64,000 bases of DNA, taken from positions 1 to 64,000 of the forward strand of contig QCSN01000008.1 of NCBI GenBank assembly GCA_003211515.1. The letters run 5' to 3'. A model generated the notes under the pieces. That model had not been told where the DNA came from. It did no database searches and saw only the letters and a program-made list of their open reading frames with translations. Position numbers and translations under genes: made by a program. The DNA comes from Synechococcus sp. AG-670-F04. GTDB lineage: Bacteria; Cyanobacteriota; Cyanobacteriia; PCC-6307; Cyanobiaceae. This document shows positions 43,214-53,085 of the stretch, one piece after another. Position 1 is the stretch's first letter; each line of letters starts with the position of its first letter.

Positions 43214-45073
43214 ATGGTGGCGGATCTCGGCGATTTCATTGAAGCCGCCGGGCTGCTCGAGTACGACCCCGCTGCCATCACTCGCATTTACGCCGGCCAT
43301 CCCCAGCGTCTGATCCGCCGTATCTGGCAGACACTTATACCCATTGGACTGCTGCTATTGGGAATCGGATTCGACTGGATCTTCCGATTGCTCAAGGATG
43401 AACAGCGGGCTCGCGACAGAGCACGTGAATGTGCCGAACTGCTGGTGGATCTCGGACCAGCTTTCATCAAGGCGGGACAGGCCCTCTCCACCCGACCAGA
43501 CATCGTCCCTCCATTGTTATTAGAGGAGCTGGCCCAGCTTCAGGATCAGCTTCCTGGATTTGAAAGCGAACTGGCCATGGCCTGCATCGAGGAGGACCTC
43601 GGAGCATCCGTGGACGAGATCTACGAACAACTCGACCGGGAACCGATCTCGGCGGCTTCGCTCGGACAGGTCCACAAAGGCATTCTCAGGGATGGGCAAA
43701 AGGTCGCCGTGAAGGTGCAGAGACCCGGGCTGCGCGAACAGATCACCCTTGATCTTTACATCGTGCGCAATATCGCCGCATGGCTGAACAGCAACATCGG
43801 CCTGATCCGCAGTGATCTCGTTGCCCTGATTGACGAATTGGGCAAACGGGTGTTCGAGGAGATGGACTACCTCAATGAAGCAGACAACGCCGAGACGTTT
43901 CAGAAGCTTCACAGGCACAACCCCCGGATCGCTGTACCTGCGATCTACAGGTCCGCCACCAGCCGGAGGGTATTGACGATGGAGTGGATCGACGGCGTGA
44001 AACTTACCAATCTCGACGCGGTTCGTGAGCTCGGCATCGATCCCGACGACATGGTGGACGTGGGCGTGAACTGCAGCCTGCAGCAGTTACTGGAACACGG
44101 CTTCTTTCATGCCGACCCCCATCCTGGAAATCTCCTGGCCCTTAAGGACGGTCGACTTTGTTATCTCGACTTCGGGATGATGAGTGAGGTGAGCCGCGAA
44201 TCCCGCACGGGATTAATTCAGGCGGTGGTCCATCTCGTGAACCGCAACTTCGGAAAGCTCTCCAAGGATTTCGTCACGCTTGGGTTTCTCGCTGAGGATG
44301 TGAATCTCGATCCCATCGTTCCAGCCTTCGAAAAAGTGTTTAGCCAGGCCCTGGAGGCAGGGGTGAACCGAATGGATTTCAAGGCCGTGACCGACGACAT
44401 GTCTGGTGTGATGTACAAATTTCCATTTCGAGTACCGCCCTATTACGCCCTGATCATCCGCTCACTGGTCACCCTCGAGGGCATTGCTTTGAGTGTGGAT
44501 CCAAAATTCAAAATCCTCGGCGCGGCCTATCCCTATTTCGCCAGGAGGCTGATGGAAGACCCGGATCCGCAACTGCGCCAGAGCCTCAAGGAGATGTTGT
44601 TCGACGGTGACGCCTTCCGCTGGACACGTCTGGAAAATCTGGTGTCGAGTGCCGCAAGTCAGACCCAGTTGGACCTCGAGACTCTTCTCGATCAACTGTT
44701 GGATTTTCTGTTTTCACCCAAAGCGGGTCTGCTGAGGGATCAACTGGTCGACGCCACGGTTGATCGCCTCGATGCTTTTGGCTGGTCAACGATGCAACGT
44801 CTCGGCCGGCGTCTTCCAAGACGGCTGCAACCGTCCGCCATCGCCAATTCATCGTTGGGTTTCTCAGATCCACTGCTGCAACTGGAACCGGTGCGGGAAC
44901 TGATTCAAGTTCTGCAATCGCTCCCAGGCTTCACCCCTGATCTCCTGCTCAAACGAATGCCAAGGGTGATGCGCGAACCGGACACACGACGCATGGGTCT
45001 TCAAGTGGCGCAGGGTTTGGCCGAACGCGGAGTTGTCCGTTTGGTGAAGGTGGCCGCTGGGGTAAGCCCCTAG
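43214..45073 (+). CDS. ABC1/UbiB-family atypical kinase
   Basis: The 619-residue protein has the ABC1 hallmarks: KxGQ (FIKAGQALSTRPD), the alanine-rich nucleotide loop (EPISAASLGQVHKG), the invariant lysine in VAVKVQRPG, FFHADPHPGN as catalytic loop, and YLDFGMMSE. One hydrophobic segment near residues 35-55 precedes the kinase fold. Homologues in cyanobacteria and plastids affect quinone or tocopherol metabolism and photoprotection; the exact role here is unknown. The C-terminal 180 residues are helical. A DUF1400 gene follows 24 bp downstream. Confidence 0.93.
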   Translation: MVADLGDFIEAAGLLEYDPAAITRIYAGHPQRLIRRIWQTLIPIGLLLLGIGFDWIFRLLKDEQRARDRARECAELLVDLGPAFIKAGQALSTRPDIVPPLLLEELAQLQDQLPGFESELAMACIEEDLGASVDEIYEQLDREPISAASLGQVHKGILRDGQKVAVKVQRPGLREQITLDLYIVRNIAAWLNSNIGLIRSDLVALIDELGKRVFEEMDYLNEADNAETFQKLHRHNPRIAVPAIYRSATSRRVLTMEWIDGVKLTNLDAVRELGIDPDDMVDVGVNCSLQQLLEHGFFHADPHPGNLLALKDGRLCYLDFGMMSEVSRESRTGLIQAVVHLVNRNFGKLSKDFVTLGFLAEDVNLDPIVPAFEKVFSQALEAGVNRMDFKAVTDDMSGVMYKFPFRVPPYYALIIRSLVTLEGIALSVDPKFKILGAAYPYFARRLMEDPDPQLRQSLKEMLFDGDAFRWTRLENLVSSAASQTQLDLETLLDQLLDFLFSPKAGLLRDQLVDATVDRLDAFGWSTMQRLGRRLPRRLQPSAIANSSLGFSDPLLQLEPVRELIQVLQSLPGFTPDLLLKRMPRVMREPDTRRMGLQVAQGLAERGVVRLVKVAAGVSP

Positions 45074-45097
45074 ATTCCGGCCACCTTGGATGTCACG

Positions 45098-45685
45098 ATG
45101 TCGAGCCGCTTCAGCTGTCGCCACTCCTGTCTGGCCATGGCTGCCGGTTGTGCAATAGCAGTTCAGGGCATCACCACCCCCGTACATGCGGCGAAGGATG
45201 TTGCACTCGTCAGTGGTGCCTTCAGGCGTTCAATTCCTGTCAAAGACATCGAACACCTAGCGGAATCTGGAGAAGCGATCGGCCTTCTCAAGAATCTGCT
45301 CGACCTCTCCGGCCAGGATCCGGAGGAGGTTTCAAAGCTGCTCAATCAAAAGCTGAATCTTCCCTTGGTGCTGACGAGCCGCTTGGTCAACACCCGGATC
45401 GGTGAGGCGATCATTCAAAGAATCGCCAAAATCATCTATCCGATCTACACACCCCAGGCATCCGCAAGCGTTCCAGCCCTACGCGCCGGGGTAGTGAATG
45501 GTCTTCAACTGGAAGACGGAGGGTTAACGGCTGTGAGCTTCCTGAAGGCGTATCCGAACCAGGTGATGGCCGTGAATCTTCCGGCTTTGTTTTCAGTGAT
45601 CGAAAAAGCAGAGTCGATCGCCGGACTGGTGAAATTCTTCTCGGATTCCCCGTTGGACGGCCTCAAGAATGAGTCACAGCCCTGA
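45098..45685 (+). CDS. secreted free-standing DUF1400 protein
   Basis: A ~195-residue protein with a signal peptide (HSCLAMAAGCAIAVQGITTPVHA) and a domain similar to the N-terminal part of the hydrolase at 36937: LPLVLTSRLVNTRIGEAIIQRI, LRAGVVNGLQLEDGGLTAVSFLKAYP. No GxSxG hydrolase elbow follows, so it is the DUF1400 domain alone. ATG 45098 is preferred to a TTG at 45086. It sits between the ABC1 kinase and thrC. Function is unknown. Confidence 0.72.
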   Translation: MSSRFSCRHSCLAMAAGCAIAVQGITTPVHAAKDVALVSGAFRRSIPVKDIEHLAESGEAIGLLKNLLDLSGQDPEEVSKLLNQKLNLPLVLTSRLVNTRIGEAIIQRIAKIIYPIYTPQASASVPALRAGVVNGLQLEDGGLTAVSFLKAYPNQVMAVNLPALFSVIEKAESIAGLVKFFSDSPLDGLKNESQP

Positions 45686-45725
45686 CGCCTAGATTCCGGC
45701 TCGTCCCTCTGTCCAGCTGGAGTCC

Positions 45726-46826
45726 GTGTTCCAGAACCTTCGTCGGCGCTTCGCAGCCACCCCTGTGATGCAGGACTGGCCTGGACTCATCGAGGCCTAT
45801 AGAGCCTGGCTTCCGGTCACAGCAGCCACTCCAATCATCACCCTTCGTGAAGGAGCGACGCCTCTGATCCCGGTGCCTGCCGTCGCCGAACGCATCGGCA
45901 ACGGCGTCAAGGTGTTCGTCAAATACGACGGTCTTAATCCGACAGGGTCCTTCAAAGACCGCGGCATGACGATGGCGATCAGCAAGGCGAAGGAAGCCAG
46001 TTGTGAAGCGGTGATCTGTGCCAGCACCGGCAACACCAGCGCGGCGGCCGCGGCCTACGCACGCAGGGGAGGCATGCGTGCCTTCGTTCTGATCCCTGAT
46101 GGATATGTCGCTCAGGGCAAACTCGCTCAAGCGCTTGTCTATGGGGCGGAAGTGCTGGCGATCCGTGGAAACTTCGACCGGGCCCTGGACATCGTGCGAG
46201 AGGCAGCTGATAAATATCCCGTCACCCTCGTCAACTCTGTCAATCCCTTTCGACTGCAAGGTCAGAAAACAGCGGCTTTTGAAATCGTTGATGCCCTTGG
46301 GGATGCTCCTGACTGGCTCTGTATTCCGATGGGTAATGCCGGCAACATCACGGCCTACTGGATGGGTTTTCAGGAGTACCAGCAGGCCGGACACAGCCGC
46401 ACCTTGCCCCGCATGATGGGCTTCCAGGCCAGTGGATCAGCACCACTGGTGAACGACACCACAGTCACCGATCCAGAGACGATTGCCACCGCGATCCGCA
46501 TCGGCAACCCGGTGAACAGGGCCAAAGCGATCGCTGCCCGGAAAGCGAGCAATGGAGCCTTTCTGGATGTCACCGACGCTGAGATCATCGAGGCCTACAA
46601 ATTGCTCGGTGGTCAGGAAGGGATCTTCTGCGAACCAGCCAGTGCTGCCTCGGTCGCCGGACTCCTGAAGCGCAAAGACGAGGTTCCTGCCAACGCCACC
46701 GTCGTGTGCGTTCTCACAGGGAATGGCTTGAAGGATCCCGATTGCGCAATCAGCAACAACGATGCCGCATTCCATACGGATCTCGACCCCAATCTGGCCA
46801 CGGTGGCGGGTGTGATGGGTTTCTGA
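45726..46826 (+). CDS. thrC: threonine synthase
   Basis: The 366-residue PLP enzyme converts O-phosphohomoserine to threonine. The PLP lysine lies in GSFKDRGMTMA; the phosphate loop is GNAGNITAYWMGF. The N-terminal ATPIITLREGATPLIP is typical. Start GTG 45726 (MFQNLRRRF) lies 40 bp after the DUF1400 gene. It is the last gene before the candidate replication origin. Confidence 0.95.
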   Translation: MFQNLRRRFAATPVMQDWPGLIEAYRAWLPVTAATPIITLREGATPLIPVPAVAERIGNGVKVFVKYDGLNPTGSFKDRGMTMAISKAKEASCEAVICASTGNTSAAAAAYARRGGMRAFVLIPDGYVAQGKLAQALVYGAEVLAIRGNFDRALDIVREAADKYPVTLVNSVNPFRLQGQKTAAFEIVDALGDAPDWLCIPMGNAGNITAYWMGFQEYQQAGHSRTLPRMMGFQASGSAPLVNDTTVTDPETIATAIRIGNPVNRAKAIAARKASNGAFLDVTDAEIIEAYKLLGGQEGIFCEPASAASVAGLLKRKDEVPANATVVCVLTGNGLKDPDCAISNNDAAFHTDLDPNLATVAGVMGF

Positions 46827-46869
46827 TCCCACGCACAATCACCTGACACCATCCACTTGAAAGAACCAT

Positions 46870-46891
46870 GCCACCGCAAAGTGGGGTTTTT
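46870..46891 (+). terminator. weak terminator after thrC
   Basis: CCAC (46871-46874) can pair with GTGG (46881-46884), followed by GG and a T5 tract. The stem is short, so termination is uncertain. Confidence 0.35.
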
Positions 46892-47288
46892 GATGGCTTT
46901 TCATGACATATCCCAGCCTGACAATCGACAAAGCGACTGAGGAAGACGTCGAACAACCACCCCCACAACCTGGGGAAATCACCCCTCTACTCAAACTCGA
47001 TTTCAAAACCCAGCTCTCCACAGGCTGAGCAAAAGTGGAAAAGCCCGATCCTCCCCACAACAGGGAAATTGTTTTCCATCGGTTTTAAACCCTGTAACTC
47101 CCCGTCAACACTTGTTTCTAACGCGATTTCCCCAGATTCCTCAGGCCCTACTACGGCTGTTTTTTCTTTTTTTCTTTTCAATAAAACAGCTTTAGAACAA
47201 CCAAAAAAAAGAAACGGATCCCATTGCACTTCGCACAGCCCTGTGAAACCGTGGTGCAACTCCGATCGGGACCCGGCTCAAAAGCACG
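46892..47288. other. candidate chromosomal replication origin region upstream of dnaN
   Basis: This non-coding stretch contains several imperfect matches to the cyanobacterial DnaA box TTTTCCACA: CTCTCCACA at 47014-47022, CTTTTCCAC (minus strand of 47035-47043), CTCCCCACA at 47051-47059 and TTTTCCATC at 47072-47080. An AT-rich polypyrimidine tract at 47158-47180 is enclosed by an inverted repeat. dnaN follows directly. In Synechococcus elongatus the origin is next to dnaN. No perfect box occurs, so this is a candidate. Confidence 0.5.
47156..47190. repeat. inverted repeat around a polypyrimidine tract before dnaN
   Basis: GCTGTTTT (47156-47163) and AAAACAGC (47183-47190) form a perfect 8-bp stem around a 19-nt loop of almost only C and T. 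It could be part of an origin unwinding element or a leader hairpin. Confidence 0.45.
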
Positions 47289-48467
47289 ATGAAAGTGGTT
47301 TGCTCCCAGTCGGAACTCAACGCAGCTCTTCAGCTCGTCAGTCGTGCTGTTGCGACGCGTCCGACCCATCCGGTTCTTGCCAATGTGCTCTTGACCGCTG
47401 ACGCCGGTACCGGTCGATTGAGCCTGACTGGGTTTGATCTCAATCTCGGTATCCAGACATCACTGTCCGCCACTGTTGATGCGAGTGGTGCGATCACACT
47501 TCCGGCTCGCTTGCTTGGTGAAATCGTTTCCCGCTTGTCAAGCGATTCACCGATCACCCTCGCCACGGAAGAGTCCGGTGAACAGGTGCAGCTCACAAGT
47601 TTGAGTGGCAACTATCAGATGCGGGGAATGCCCGCTGATGACTACCCCGATCTACCGATGGTGGAGAGTGGTAAGTCGCTCAAGCTTCAGGCCACTGGCT
47701 TGGTTGAAGCCCTCAAGGGCACCTTGTTTGCCAGCAGCGCTGATGAAGCCAAGCAGTTGTTGACCGGAGTGCACCTTCAATTCAATCAACGCTCTCTTGA
47801 AGCTGCTGCCACCGATGGACATCGGCTCGCCGTTTTGCAGGTCAACGATGCATTGCAGGTTGATCCAGCTGTTGATCTCGACTCCAGTGCTAACGCTGAT
47901 GAGGACAGTGCAGATCTGGCGGTCACCCTCCCGGCCAGATCACTCCGCGAGGTGGAGCGTTTAATGGCTGGATGGCGCTCAGAGGAACCAGTCAGCCTGT
48001 TCTGCGACCGCGGACAAGTGGTCTTTCTCGCAGCTGATCAGATGGTGACCAGCCGCACGTTGGAAGGCACGTATCCCAACTATCGACAGCTCATCCCGGA
48101 TGGTTTCAGCCGCAGATTGGGCTTGGACCGCCGAGGCTTGATTGCCGCACTTGAACGCATCGCGGTTCTGGCGGATCAACACAACAACGTTGTCAAGTTC
48201 AGCAGTGAGCCCGATCAGGGCCTGGTGCAGATCAGTGCTGATGCCCAGGATGTCGGCAGCGGATCCGAGTCTTTACCAGCCAGCCTGAGTGGGGATGCGA
48301 TGCAGATCGCCTTCAATGTCCGGTATCTCCTGGACGGCCTGAAGGCCATGGCCAGTGAACGGGTTGTCTTGCACTGCAATGCACCGACCACGCCGGCGGT
48401 GCTCAAACCCGAGCAGGAAACTGACGGTTTCACTTATCTGGTCATGCCTGTCCAGATCCGATCCTGA
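47289..48467 (+). CDS. dnaN: DNA polymerase III beta subunit (sliding clamp)
   Basis: The 392-residue clamp has the three-domain layout, starting MKVVCSQSELNAALQLVSRAV with PVLANVLLTAD, then TDGHRLAV and a C-terminal YLVMPVQIRS. It holds the replicative polymerase on DNA. Length is slightly above E. coli (366) because of an acidic insert around residues 200-215. In this lineage it is the first gene of the chromosome numbering, consistent with the origin just upstream. Confidence 0.96.
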   Translation: MKVVCSQSELNAALQLVSRAVATRPTHPVLANVLLTADAGTGRLSLTGFDLNLGIQTSLSATVDASGAITLPARLLGEIVSRLSSDSPITLATEESGEQVQLTSLSGNYQMRGMPADDYPDLPMVESGKSLKLQATGLVEALKGTLFASSADEAKQLLTGVHLQFNQRSLEAAATDGHRLAVLQVNDALQVDPAVDLDSSANADEDSADLAVTLPARSLREVERLMAGWRSEEPVSLFCDRGQVVFLAADQMVTSRTLEGTYPNYRQLIPDGFSRRLGLDRRGLIAALERIAVLADQHNNVVKFSSEPDQGLVQISADAQDVGSGSESLPASLSGDAMQIAFNVRYLLDGLKAMASERVVLHCNAPTTPAVLKPEQETDGFTYLVMPVQIRS

Positions 48468-48468
48468 T

Positions 48469-49218
48469 TTGAGCCTTCCTGATCAGTTGCTGCTCAGTGA
48501 TCTGCTGCATCACACGGTGCGTTGTGAGCTGGGATTGGATCATGGACCGGGGGTGATGGCTTGGATGCATCCACCTGTGCATCGTCTGCTCGGTTGGGTG
48601 AGTCGTCCTTCTGCCTTGCGGCTGTCACGGGAAGTTTGGCGACTGGATCAGTGCTGTGGATTGACCGATCAACAGATTTACGTGCGTGGTGAGCCGTCCC
48701 TTACCGACCAGGTCACCCTGGACCGTTTGCCCACATTGATGGATGCCGATCTTCTCGATCGCCATGGCGAACGACTGGCGTCGGTGGTGGATTTGGTGTT
48801 TGAGACCGCCACCGGCGCGATTCGTCACTACCTCGTTGCGCGCAGCGATCCTCGTTTACCCGGCACGTCGCGCTGGCGACTGACCCCCGATCGAATTGTT
48901 GATCAGCAGCCAGGCCTGGTCTCCACAGGGGTCGTCAGTTTGGAAGATCTGCCCCTGGCGCGATCCAGTGTTCGGCAGGACCTCCTGCAACGCACGCAGC
49001 GCTGGCGTGATCAGTTGCGGCAGATGGGCGACCAGGCGGGCGATCGGTTGGAAGGGTGGTTGGAGGAGCCCTCCTGGGATGACGAGGCGGGGCCCCCATC
49101 GCAGCCCAAGCAGGACGCACTGGATCGCGATGACCCACTGGAGGATTGGGATGACGCAGCCTGGGCGTCGCGATCACGACGCGGGTCGAACTCAGGAGAT
49201 CAGGATCCCTGGATTTAG
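48469..49218 (+). CDS. PRC-barrel domain protein
   Basis: The 249-residue protein starts with TTG at 48469, one base after the dnaN stop (LPDQLLLSDLLHHTVRC). A central PRC-barrel-like domain reads MDADLLDRHGERLASVVDLVF then GAIRHYLVAR. The C-terminal 60 residues are acidic and rich in Trp, Asp and Pro. Upstream extension into dnaN is possible by frame but overlaps it. Function is unknown; the dnaN-PRC-purL order is conserved in marine Synechococcus as far as I recall. Confidence 0.78.
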   Translation: MSLPDQLLLSDLLHHTVRCELGLDHGPGVMAWMHPPVHRLLGWVSRPSALRLSREVWRLDQCCGLTDQQIYVRGEPSLTDQVTLDRLPTLMDADLLDRHGERLASVVDLVFETATGAIRHYLVARSDPRLPGTSRWRLTPDRIVDQQPGLVSTGVVSLEDLPLARSSVRQDLLQRTQRWRDQLRQMGDQAGDRLEGWLEEPSWDDEAGPPSQPKQDALDRDDPLEDWDDAAWASRSRRGSNSGDQDPWI

Positions 49219-49268
49219 CTGACCCGATGAGGCCGTCGGCAACACTGGGTTGAAGCGCTCAGTGATAC

Positions 49269-51581
49269 GTGGTTTCCTCTTCTGATGCAACTGGATATGA
49301 CGCGGCAGCGGCGCTGCAACAGGAGGGATTGAAGCCAAGGGACTGGGACGAGATCTGTCGGCGTCTTGGCAGGACGCCCAACCGTGTCGAGCTGGGGATG
49401 TTTGGGGTGATGTGGTCAGAGCACTGCTGTTATCGCAATTCAAGACCGCTGTTGCGTGACTTCCCCACGGAGGGCCCACGCATTCTTGTTGGGCCTGGTG
49501 AAAATGCCGGCGTGGTTGATCTTGGTGGCGGTCATCGACTTGCCTTCAAGATCGAAAGCCACAACCATCCCTCTGCTGTGGAACCGTTTCAGGGAGCGGC
49601 CACAGGGGTCGGTGGCATTCTCCGCGACATTTTCACCATGGGCGCCCGGCCGATCGCCCTGTTGAATGCCCTGCGTTTCGGCCCGCTGGACGATCCGGTC
49701 AATGTGGGCCTGATGGAAGGGGTGGTCGCTGGCATTGCCCACTACGGCAACTGTGTCGGCGTTCCGACCGTGGGTGGTGAGGTTTGTTTTGACCCGTCCT
49801 ATTCCGGCAATCCCCTCGTCAATGCAATGGCACTTGGCTTAATGGAGACCGAGGAGATCGTCAAATCCGGCGCCAACGGCATTGGGAATCCCGTGGTGTA
49901 TGTGGGCAGCACCACAGGCCGCGATGGGATGGGTGGCGCAAGCTTTGCGAGTGCCGAACTGAGTGCTGATTCGCTGGATGACCGACCGGCGGTGCAGGTG
50001 GGCGATCCCTTTCTGGAAAAAGGATTGATTGAGGCTTGCCTCGAGGCCTTTGCCAGCGGTGATGTGGTGGCCGCCCAGGATATGGGTGCCGCTGGTCTCA
50101 CCTGTAGTTGTTCGGAGATGGCAGCCAAGGGTGGTCTTGGGGTTGAACTCGACCTCGACCGTGTGCCTGCCAGGGAACAGGGGATGACCCCCTATGAATT
50201 CCTGTTGTCCGAATCCCAGGAACGGATGCTGTTTGTGGTGCGTCAGGGACGGGAGAACGCCTTGATGGAGCGGTTCCGCCGCTGGGGTTTGCAGGCGGCC
50301 GTGGTGGGTCGTGTGCTTGAGGAGCCTTTGGTCAGGGTGCTGCATCGCGGTGCCGTGGCTGCTGAGGTGCCTGCCACGGCATTGGCTGACGACACACCGA
50401 TTGAACACCATGAGCTGTTGCAGCAGCCTCCGGCCGATCTTCAACAGCGCTGGCAATGGAGTGAATCCCAACTACCGGATCCGCCTGACTCTGCTGCCGT
50501 TCTTTTGCGGCTTCTGGATGATCCAACGATCGCCAGCAAACGATGGGTGCATCGCCAGTACGACCAGCAGGTTCTTGCCAACACGGTGGTGTCCTCCGGT
50601 GCGGCTGACGCAGCTGTCATCCGCCTGCGTTCGCAGCATTCGATGCTTGAAGAGCGTCGTGGTGTGGCTGCAACCGTGGACTGTCCGAACCGCTGGGTTG
50701 CTCTTGATCCCGAGCGCGGTGCCATGGCAGCTGTGGCCGAGGCAGCTCGAAATCTCAGTTGCGTGGGCGCCGAGCCGCTTGCGATCACCGACAACCTCAA
50801 TTTTCCATCCCCGGAAACGGCGAAGGGCTATTGGCAGCTGGCCATGGCCTGTCGCGGAATCGCTGAGGCATGCCGTGGATTCAAGACTCCTGTGACCGGA
50901 GGCAATGTCTCCCTGTACAACGAAACCAGACGCGATGACGGACGTCTGCAGCCCATTCATCCCACCCCGGTGATCGGCATGGTTGGCCTGGTGGAAGACG
51001 TGTCTCAAGTGGTGGGTCTGGCTTGGCGCCAGGCGCAGGACTCCGTTTGGTTGTTGGGGGTACCGCTGAATGAGCAGGGGGATGAGCGGCTGGGGCTCGC
51101 TGGCAGTAGTTATCAGCAGATGGTGTGTGGATCGCTCTCAGGCCGTCCTCCGCGGGTGGATCTTGAGTTGGAAGCAGAGGTTCAGGCTTTGGTGCGCCAG
51201 GCCATTGCGATGGGGATTGTGGCGTCAGCCCACGACAGCAGCGATGGAGGCTTGGCCGTGACACTGGCCGAATCCTGCATCGCGTCCGATCTCGGTGTGG
51301 AGATGCATTGGCCAGATCTACCGCAACGTCTGGACCGGGTCCTGTTCGCTGAGGGAGGCGCTCGCATCGTGGTTTCCGTCAAGGCGGAACGCCTTGGCGA
51401 CTGGCAAAAACTGGTCTCCAGCACGTCCTTGCCGGTCACGGAGCTTGGAACAGTGACCCAGCAGCCGCGGCTGCATCTGCGGCTTGGTGATCGTGAGATC
51501 TGGACTCTGGGCGTGGATCACTTGCGCCGCGCTCATGCTGAGGGTCTTCCGCGCCGACTTCGGGGTGATGCAGAATCATGA
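49269..51581 (+). CDS. purL: phosphoribosylformylglycinamidine synthase subunit II
   Basis: The 770-residue enzyme makes FGAM from FGAR, ATP and ammonia supplied by PurQ. Motifs include [15 protein letters not shown] with catalytic His, [23 protein letters not shown], and [17 protein letters not shown]. It is the small bacterial form that needs PurS and PurQ, which are not in the window. Start GTG 49269. purF overlaps or abuts its end. Confidence 0.96.
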   Translation: MVSSSDATGYDAAAALQQEGLKPRDWDEICRRLGRTPNRVELGMFGVMWSEHCCYRNSRPLLRDFPTEGPRILVGPGENAGVVDLGGGHRLAFKIESHNHPSAVEPFQGAATGVGGILRDIFTMGARPIALLNALRFGPLDDPVNVGLMEGVVAGIAHYGNCVGVPTVGGEVCFDPSYSGNPLVNAMALGLMETEEIVKSGANGIGNPVVYVGSTTGRDGMGGASFASAELSADSLDDRPAVQVGDPFLEKGLIEACLEAFASGDVVAAQDMGAAGLTCSCSEMAAKGGLGVELDLDRVPAREQGMTPYEFLLSESQERMLFVVRQGRENALMERFRRWGLQAAVVGRVLEEPLVRVLHRGAVAAEVPATALADDTPIEHHELLQQPPADLQQRWQWSESQLPDPPDSAAVLLRLLDDPTIASKRWVHRQYDQQVLANTVVSSGAADAAVIRLRSQHSMLEERRGVAATVDCPNRWVALDPERGAMAAVAEAARNLSCVGAEPLAITDNLNFPSPETAKGYWQLAMACRGIAEACRGFKTPVTGGNVSLYNETRRDDGRLQPIHPTPVIGMVGLVEDVSQVVGLAWRQAQDSVWLLGVPLNEQGDERLGLAGSSYQQMVCGSLSGRPPRVDLELEAEVQALVRQAIAMGIVASAHDSSDGGLAVTLAESCIASDLGVEMHWPDLPQRLDRVLFAEGGARIVVSVKAERLGDWQKLVSSTSLPVTELGTVTQQPRLHLRLGDREIWTLGVDHLRRAHAEGLPRRLRGDAES

Positions 51582-51597
51582 AGGAATTCTGAAAGCG

Positions 51598-53070
51598 ATG
51601 CTCCCTGCGCAACGGCTTGAGGTGGAGCGTCCCGATCGGATGGAGGAAGCGTGCGGTGTGTTCGCCGTGTTAGCGGGCGAACAACCCGTGGCCAATTTGG
51701 CGTACTTCGGTCTCTACGCCCTTCAGCACCGTGGTCAGGAGTCCGCAGGCATCGCTGTCTTCAACGCCGGCAATGTGCGATTGCACAAGGACATGGGCCT
51801 GGTCAGTCAGGTTTTTGACCAGGACGTGCTGGCGCGCATGCCCGGTGATCTCGCGATCGGCCACAACCGTTATTCAACAACTGGCAGCAGTCGCGTCTGC
51901 AATGCCCAGCCCGTGGTCCTGATGACCCGGCTCGGAGCGTTTGCTCTGGCCCACAACGGTAATCTCGTCAACGTTGCCGAATTACGGCAGCTTGTAGATG
52001 ACGGACAGGCTGAGTTCACATCAACAACGGACTCTGAACTGATCGCCTTTGCGCTTCAACAGGCTGTGGATCGCGGTCTTGACTGGCCAGAGGCGATTCG
52101 TGCTGCGCTGGAGCTCTGCAAGGGGGCCTTCAGCCTGGTGATCGGAACCCCTGATGGGCTGTTTGCTGTTCGTGATGGGCACGGGATCCGTCCTCTGGTG
52201 TTTGGTCAGTTGGGGGAACCTGACTCCGGACACTGGGTGGTGAGCAGCGAGACCTGTGGCCTCGAGATCATTGGTGCCAGCTACACCGATGACGTTCAGC
52301 CCGGAGAACTGGTTCACTTTCAGCTGGGGGTGGATGAACCCAGCCGCGTCCAATGGAGTGATGAGCCGAACCGCCTCTGCGTGTTCGAAATGATCTACTT
52401 CGCTCGTCCGGACAGCCGCTTTTTCGGCGAGTCCCTCTACAGCTACAGGCAACGGATCGGTCAGACCCTGGCACGGGAATCTGCTGTGGATGCGGATCTG
52501 GTCATTGGAGTGCCCGATTCAGGAATTCCCGCAGCCATCGGTTTCTCTCAGGTCAGCGGCATTCCCTATGCCGATGGTCTGATCAAGAACCGCTATGTGG
52601 GGCGAACCTTCATTCAACCTACCCAGGCCATGCGTGAGGCCGGGATTCGCGTGAAGCTCAATCCCTTGCCGGATGTTCTTTCAGGTAAGCGCATCGTTGT
52701 CATTGATGATTCAATCGTTCGGGGAACGACAAGTCGCAAATTGGTTGTGGCTCTTCGTGAAGCTGGTGCCACGGAAGTGCACATGCGGATCAGTTCTCCG
52801 CCTGTGACTCATCCCTGCTTCTATGGCATCGATACGGATACTCAGGACCAGCTGATTGCTGCCCAGCTCACACTCGAGGAGATCGAGGCGCAACTGAAGG
52901 TTGATTCGCTGGCGTATCTCACAAAGGAGGGCATGGTCGAGGCAGCTCGAGCCGAGTCAGGCCATTTCTGCACTGCCTGTTTCGATGGTCAGTACCCGAT
53001 TGCTATGGATCAGAACTTGCTTGCTTCGAAATTGATGAAGGAACCAGCTGGCATTGCGGGGCGGTTGTAA
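51598..53070 (+). CDS. purF: amidophosphoribosyltransferase
   Basis: The ~490-residue enzyme starts purine synthesis by transferring ammonia from glutamine to PRPP. The N-terminal nucleophile Cys is in EEACGVFAVL (C19 from this start), preceded by a propeptide that is removed. The PRPP site is IVVIDDSIVRGTTS. Cysteines of the Bacillus-type [4Fe-4S] cluster are in HPCFYGID and FCTACFDGQYP. ATG 51598 has AAGGAA a little upstream; ATG 51568 would overlap purL by 14 bp. Confidence 0.95.
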   Translation: MLPAQRLEVERPDRMEEACGVFAVLAGEQPVANLAYFGLYALQHRGQESAGIAVFNAGNVRLHKDMGLVSQVFDQDVLARMPGDLAIGHNRYSTTGSSRVCNAQPVVLMTRLGAFALAHNGNLVNVAELRQLVDDGQAEFTSTTDSELIAFALQQAVDRGLDWPEAIRAALELCKGAFSLVIGTPDGLFAVRDGHGIRPLVFGQLGEPDSGHWVVSSETCGLEIIGASYTDDVQPGELVHFQLGVDEPSRVQWSDEPNRLCVFEMIYFARPDSRFFGESLYSYRQRIGQTLARESAVDADLVIGVPDSGIPAAIGFSQVSGIPYADGLIKNRYVGRTFIQPTQAMREAGIRVKLNPLPDVLSGKRIVVIDDSIVRGTTSRKLVVALREAGATEVHMRISSPPVTHPCFYGIDTDTQDQLIAAQLTLEEIEAQLKVDSLAYLTKEGMVEAARAESGHFCTACFDGQYPIAMDQNLLASKLMKEPAGIAGRL

Positions 53071-53085
53071 CCCGGGTTCATGGTG

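Noticed and set aside
51484-51597. N-terminal extension of PurF
   Set aside because: It overlaps purL by about 100 bp and would bury the nucleophile Cys behind a long propeptide.
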